Assembly (NCBI RefSeq): GCF_024519435.1
Contig: NZ_JALJRZ010000002.1
Coordinates: forward strand, 488,646 to 552,645
Reading direction: 5' to 3'
DNA length: 64,000 nt
Source: Terrabacter sp. Ter38
GTDB lineage: Bacteria; Actinomycetota; Actinomycetes; Actinomycetales; Dermatophilaceae
Part shown: piece by piece, positions 63,583 through 64,000 of the stretch
Numbering within the stretch: position 1 is the first letter of the stretch
How the letters are laid out: every line of letters begins with the position of its first letter
Notes under the pieces: model-generated
What the model saw: only the letters and a program-made list of their open reading frames with translations
Databases searched by the model: none
What the model was told of the DNA's origin: nothing
Translations under genes and position numbers: made by a program

Positions 63583-64000
63583 CCGGCCGTCTCGGTGGCG
63601 CTCCTCGTGGTGCTCCCCGCCGGCCTCCGATGGGCTCCAGGCGGGCTCGCCAGAGTGTCCGAGAGGGTCTCCCGACCGCTCCGTCGAGGGCCCCGGGAGG
63701 GGGTCCGACGGCCCGATTATGAGATCTCGGGGGAGGCCCTGTAACGTTCTCTTCGTCAGCCCGACAGGGAGCACCGGACGCCACCGCTGAGCGATACGTC
63801 GCTCGCGAAGTAGGCCGGCCCCGGGGTTGGCACCACAGAGTGAAGGACCGTTCGATCGGTCTCATCTACGTGGAAGCCCGCGTGTCTGGCGTGGTCGGTC
63901 GGGTCTGCTCCTCGGAGCCGGCGCCGATTTGGACCAGCGCATCGAGGCGGGTAAGTTTGAAGGGTTGCCCCGGAGGTCTCCTCGTTGAGGTGGTTGATGG
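63583..64000 (+). other. Probable leader region of an rRNA operon continuing past the window
   Basis: No gene is seen in these 418 bases. The texture changes to non-coding, with short hairpins. A possible promoter is TTATGA (63717-63722) and TAACGT (63742-63747), spacer 19. GGGTAAGTTTGAAGGGTTGCC (63950-63969 region) resembles the sequence I recall shortly upstream of 16S rRNA in Micrococcales. The 16S gene itself would start beyond base 64000, so this rests on memory of the leader pattern. Confidence 0.4.

Overview
The window is a high-GC (about 70% or more), GTG/ATG-starting, densely coded stretch that reads as an actinobacterial chromosome. Gene content (SigK/RskA, APS-reductase type CysH, CopC-CopD fusion, small Cys-rich 'MCRxxTCKTCGKTTW' protein, leaderless starts) fits Micrococcales, and the family Intrasporangiaceae is my best guess (inference). 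No phage, insertion sequence, tRNA or CRISPR array was seen. The last ~420 bases look like the leader of an rRNA operon that continues beyond the window.

Layout. 0-2.2 kb: 5-oxoprolinase genes pxpA (partial) and a pxpB-pxpC fusion. 2.2-18.3 kb: a copper-themed extracellular island. A histidine kinase/OmpR-type regulator pair diverges from a secreted beta-helix protein of about 1820 residues, three paralogous multicopper-oxidase-like (MCO) proteins, an unrecognised membrane-anchored protein and a CopC-CopD fusion. 18.4-25.6 kb: a lytic transglycosylase, then an assimilatory sulfate reduction operon (ferredoxin sulfite reductase, cysH, cysD, cysN, sirohaem synthase). 25.6-38 kb: a small Cys-rich protein behind a CsoR-like operator, a GH38 alpha-mannosidase, and scattered housekeeping or accessory genes (phosphotransferase, MFS carrier, ArgE-like deacetylase with a double-AsnC regulator, NadR, truncated haemoglobin). 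38-42 kb: the SigK/RskA module with a fasciclin lipoprotein and a membrane Mo-cofactor oxidoreductase. 42-48.6 kb: LLM flavin enzyme, ABC-2 exporter with its two-component system, YCII and HdeD-like proteins. 48.8-52.9 kb: an operon of an ATP-grasp ligase, an S51-type peptidase and two esterases. 53-64 kb: a UvrA paralogue, a serine hydrolase, a sugar ABC importer with a Gfo/Idh dehydrogenase, a small membrane protein and a peptide-type binding protein.

The most exciting candidate is the MCO trio. Protein A keeps the N-terminal half of the trinuclear-copper ligand set plus a type-1 copper cysteine. Protein B has lost exactly the type-1 ligands but keeps the C-terminal half of the trinuclear set. 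Protein C has lost nearly all ligands and gained Ig-like repeats. A and B together would rebuild one complete site, which suggests a hetero-oligomeric split oxidase. In the divergent promoter region four 11-bp phased repeats (CATGAC core) look like the binding site of the adjacent response regulator. Second is the ATP-grasp/S51/esterase operon, a plausible make-and-break pathway for an unknown amide- or ester-linked metabolite. Genome-scale signals include a strongly enriched heptamer GTATGCC (about 41 copies counted by eye), a family of leaderless TANNNT-N6/7-start promoters, and two matching SigK-type promoters.
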